5,196 nt of DNA from Desulfobacteraceae bacterium (GTDB taxonomy: Bacteria > Desulfobacterota > Desulfobacteria > Desulfobacterales > SURF-7). A program made the translations under genes and the position numbers. The notes beneath the pieces are model-generated. The model was not told the origin of the DNA and searched no databases. It worked only from the letters and a program-made list of their open reading frames with translations. Below are positions 5,038-5,196 of the stretch, piece after piece (position 1 is the stretch's first letter; each line of letters opens with the position of its first letter). The DNA lies in the NCBI GenBank assembly GCA_030619585.1, contig JAUXBD010000151.1, forward strand, positions 1-5,196, given 5' to 3'.

Positions 5038-5196
5038 TCATGCACCGCAGCATTTTTTGTGTTTTTTGCCACTTCCGCATGGACATGGAGAATTCCTCCC
5101 CACCTTTTCTTCTTTTCTTTTTATCGGTTTCTTCTTGTCACCTTCATCACCATGGGAAAGCGTAAAGTCTTGTTCTTCAGGCTTTGTTAAATCATC
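5038..5196 (-). CDS. secA: C-terminal fragment of a SEC-C zinc-tail protein, probably preprotein translocase ATPase SecA
   Basis: An open frame enters from the right edge and ends at TGA, giving 52 residues. A charged, flexible stretch (about 1-32, rich in Lys, Glu and Asp) leads into [19 protein letters not shown] and a final Gly-Ala. C38, C40, C49 and C50 make the CxCx8CC zinc-binding SEC-C motif that ends most SecA proteins and, in E. coli, contacts SecB. The final ligand is Cys where E. coli SecA has His; both are common. The spacing, the linker composition and a stop right after the motif all fit SecA. SEC-C tails also occur on YecA/UPF0149-type and other proteins, so identity needs the sequence beyond the edge. 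It lies about 196 nt upstream of clpS, which has its own promoter. A plus-strand frame over the same bases is a shadow. Confidence 0.78.
   Translation of the reverse strand, partial: DDLTKPEEQDFTLSHGDEGDKKKPIKRKEEKVGRNSPCPCGSGKKHKKCCGA

Noticed and set aside
4909..5190. 93-codon plus-strand open frame at the right edge
   Set aside because: It overlaps the clpS promoter and the SEC-C-coding tail on the other strand; its Phe-rich runs are complements of Lys/Glu codons.

Overview
All recognisable genes lie on the minus strand, so the window is described here from its right end to its left. Gene content and order (a SecA-type C-terminus, then clpS, clpA, aat and a rhomboid protease), moderate AT-richness and SD-led genes suggest a Gram-negative bacterium. 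My best guess is a sulfate-reducer-like member of the Desulfobacterota, but that is inferred from protein flavour and spacer style only.

Right edge (5038-5196): the last 52 codons of a protein ending in a CxCx8CC zinc-binding (SEC-C) tail, most likely SecA. The spacer to clpS (4842-5037) carries a good sigma70-type promoter (TTGCAA, 17 bp, TATAAT) reading into clpS.

Centre (600-4841): a tightly packed four-gene unit, clpS - clpA - aat - rhomboid protease. ClpS starts at GTG behind a strong SD. Only 6 nt separate clpS from clpA, and the clpA SD sits inside the last clpS codons. The aat-rhomboid gap is about 19 nt. The first three genes form the bacterial N-degron (N-end rule) pathway minus ClpP: Aat adds Leu/Phe to N-terminal Lys/Arg, ClpS binds such N-termini, and ClpA unfolds the substrate for ClpP. 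The rhomboid could in principle create new N-termini at the membrane, but that link is a hypothesis from gene order. The clpA-aat gap of about 100 nt is the odd one: it holds about five tandem copies of an 8-bp unit (AGGAATTG) and a 13-bp imperfect stem, and aat has no clear SD.

Left part (1-599): a vapBC-type toxin-antitoxin module. The AbrB-fold antitoxin gene is complete. The PIN toxin begins in an ATGA overlap with it and leaves the window after 15 codons. A TTGACA -35 and an ACAATA/TATTGT inverted repeat form a likely autoregulated promoter. Between this module and the rhomboid gene is a spacer of about 310 bp with no gene. It contains small hairpins and a GCG-rich block, possibly a dispersed repeat, framed by two copies of a 13-bp direct repeat.

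No RNA gene, CRISPR array, IS element or clearly new system was found. The items most worth following are the rhomboid linked to the N-degron operon, the repeat-built aat leader, and the two genes cut by the window edges.
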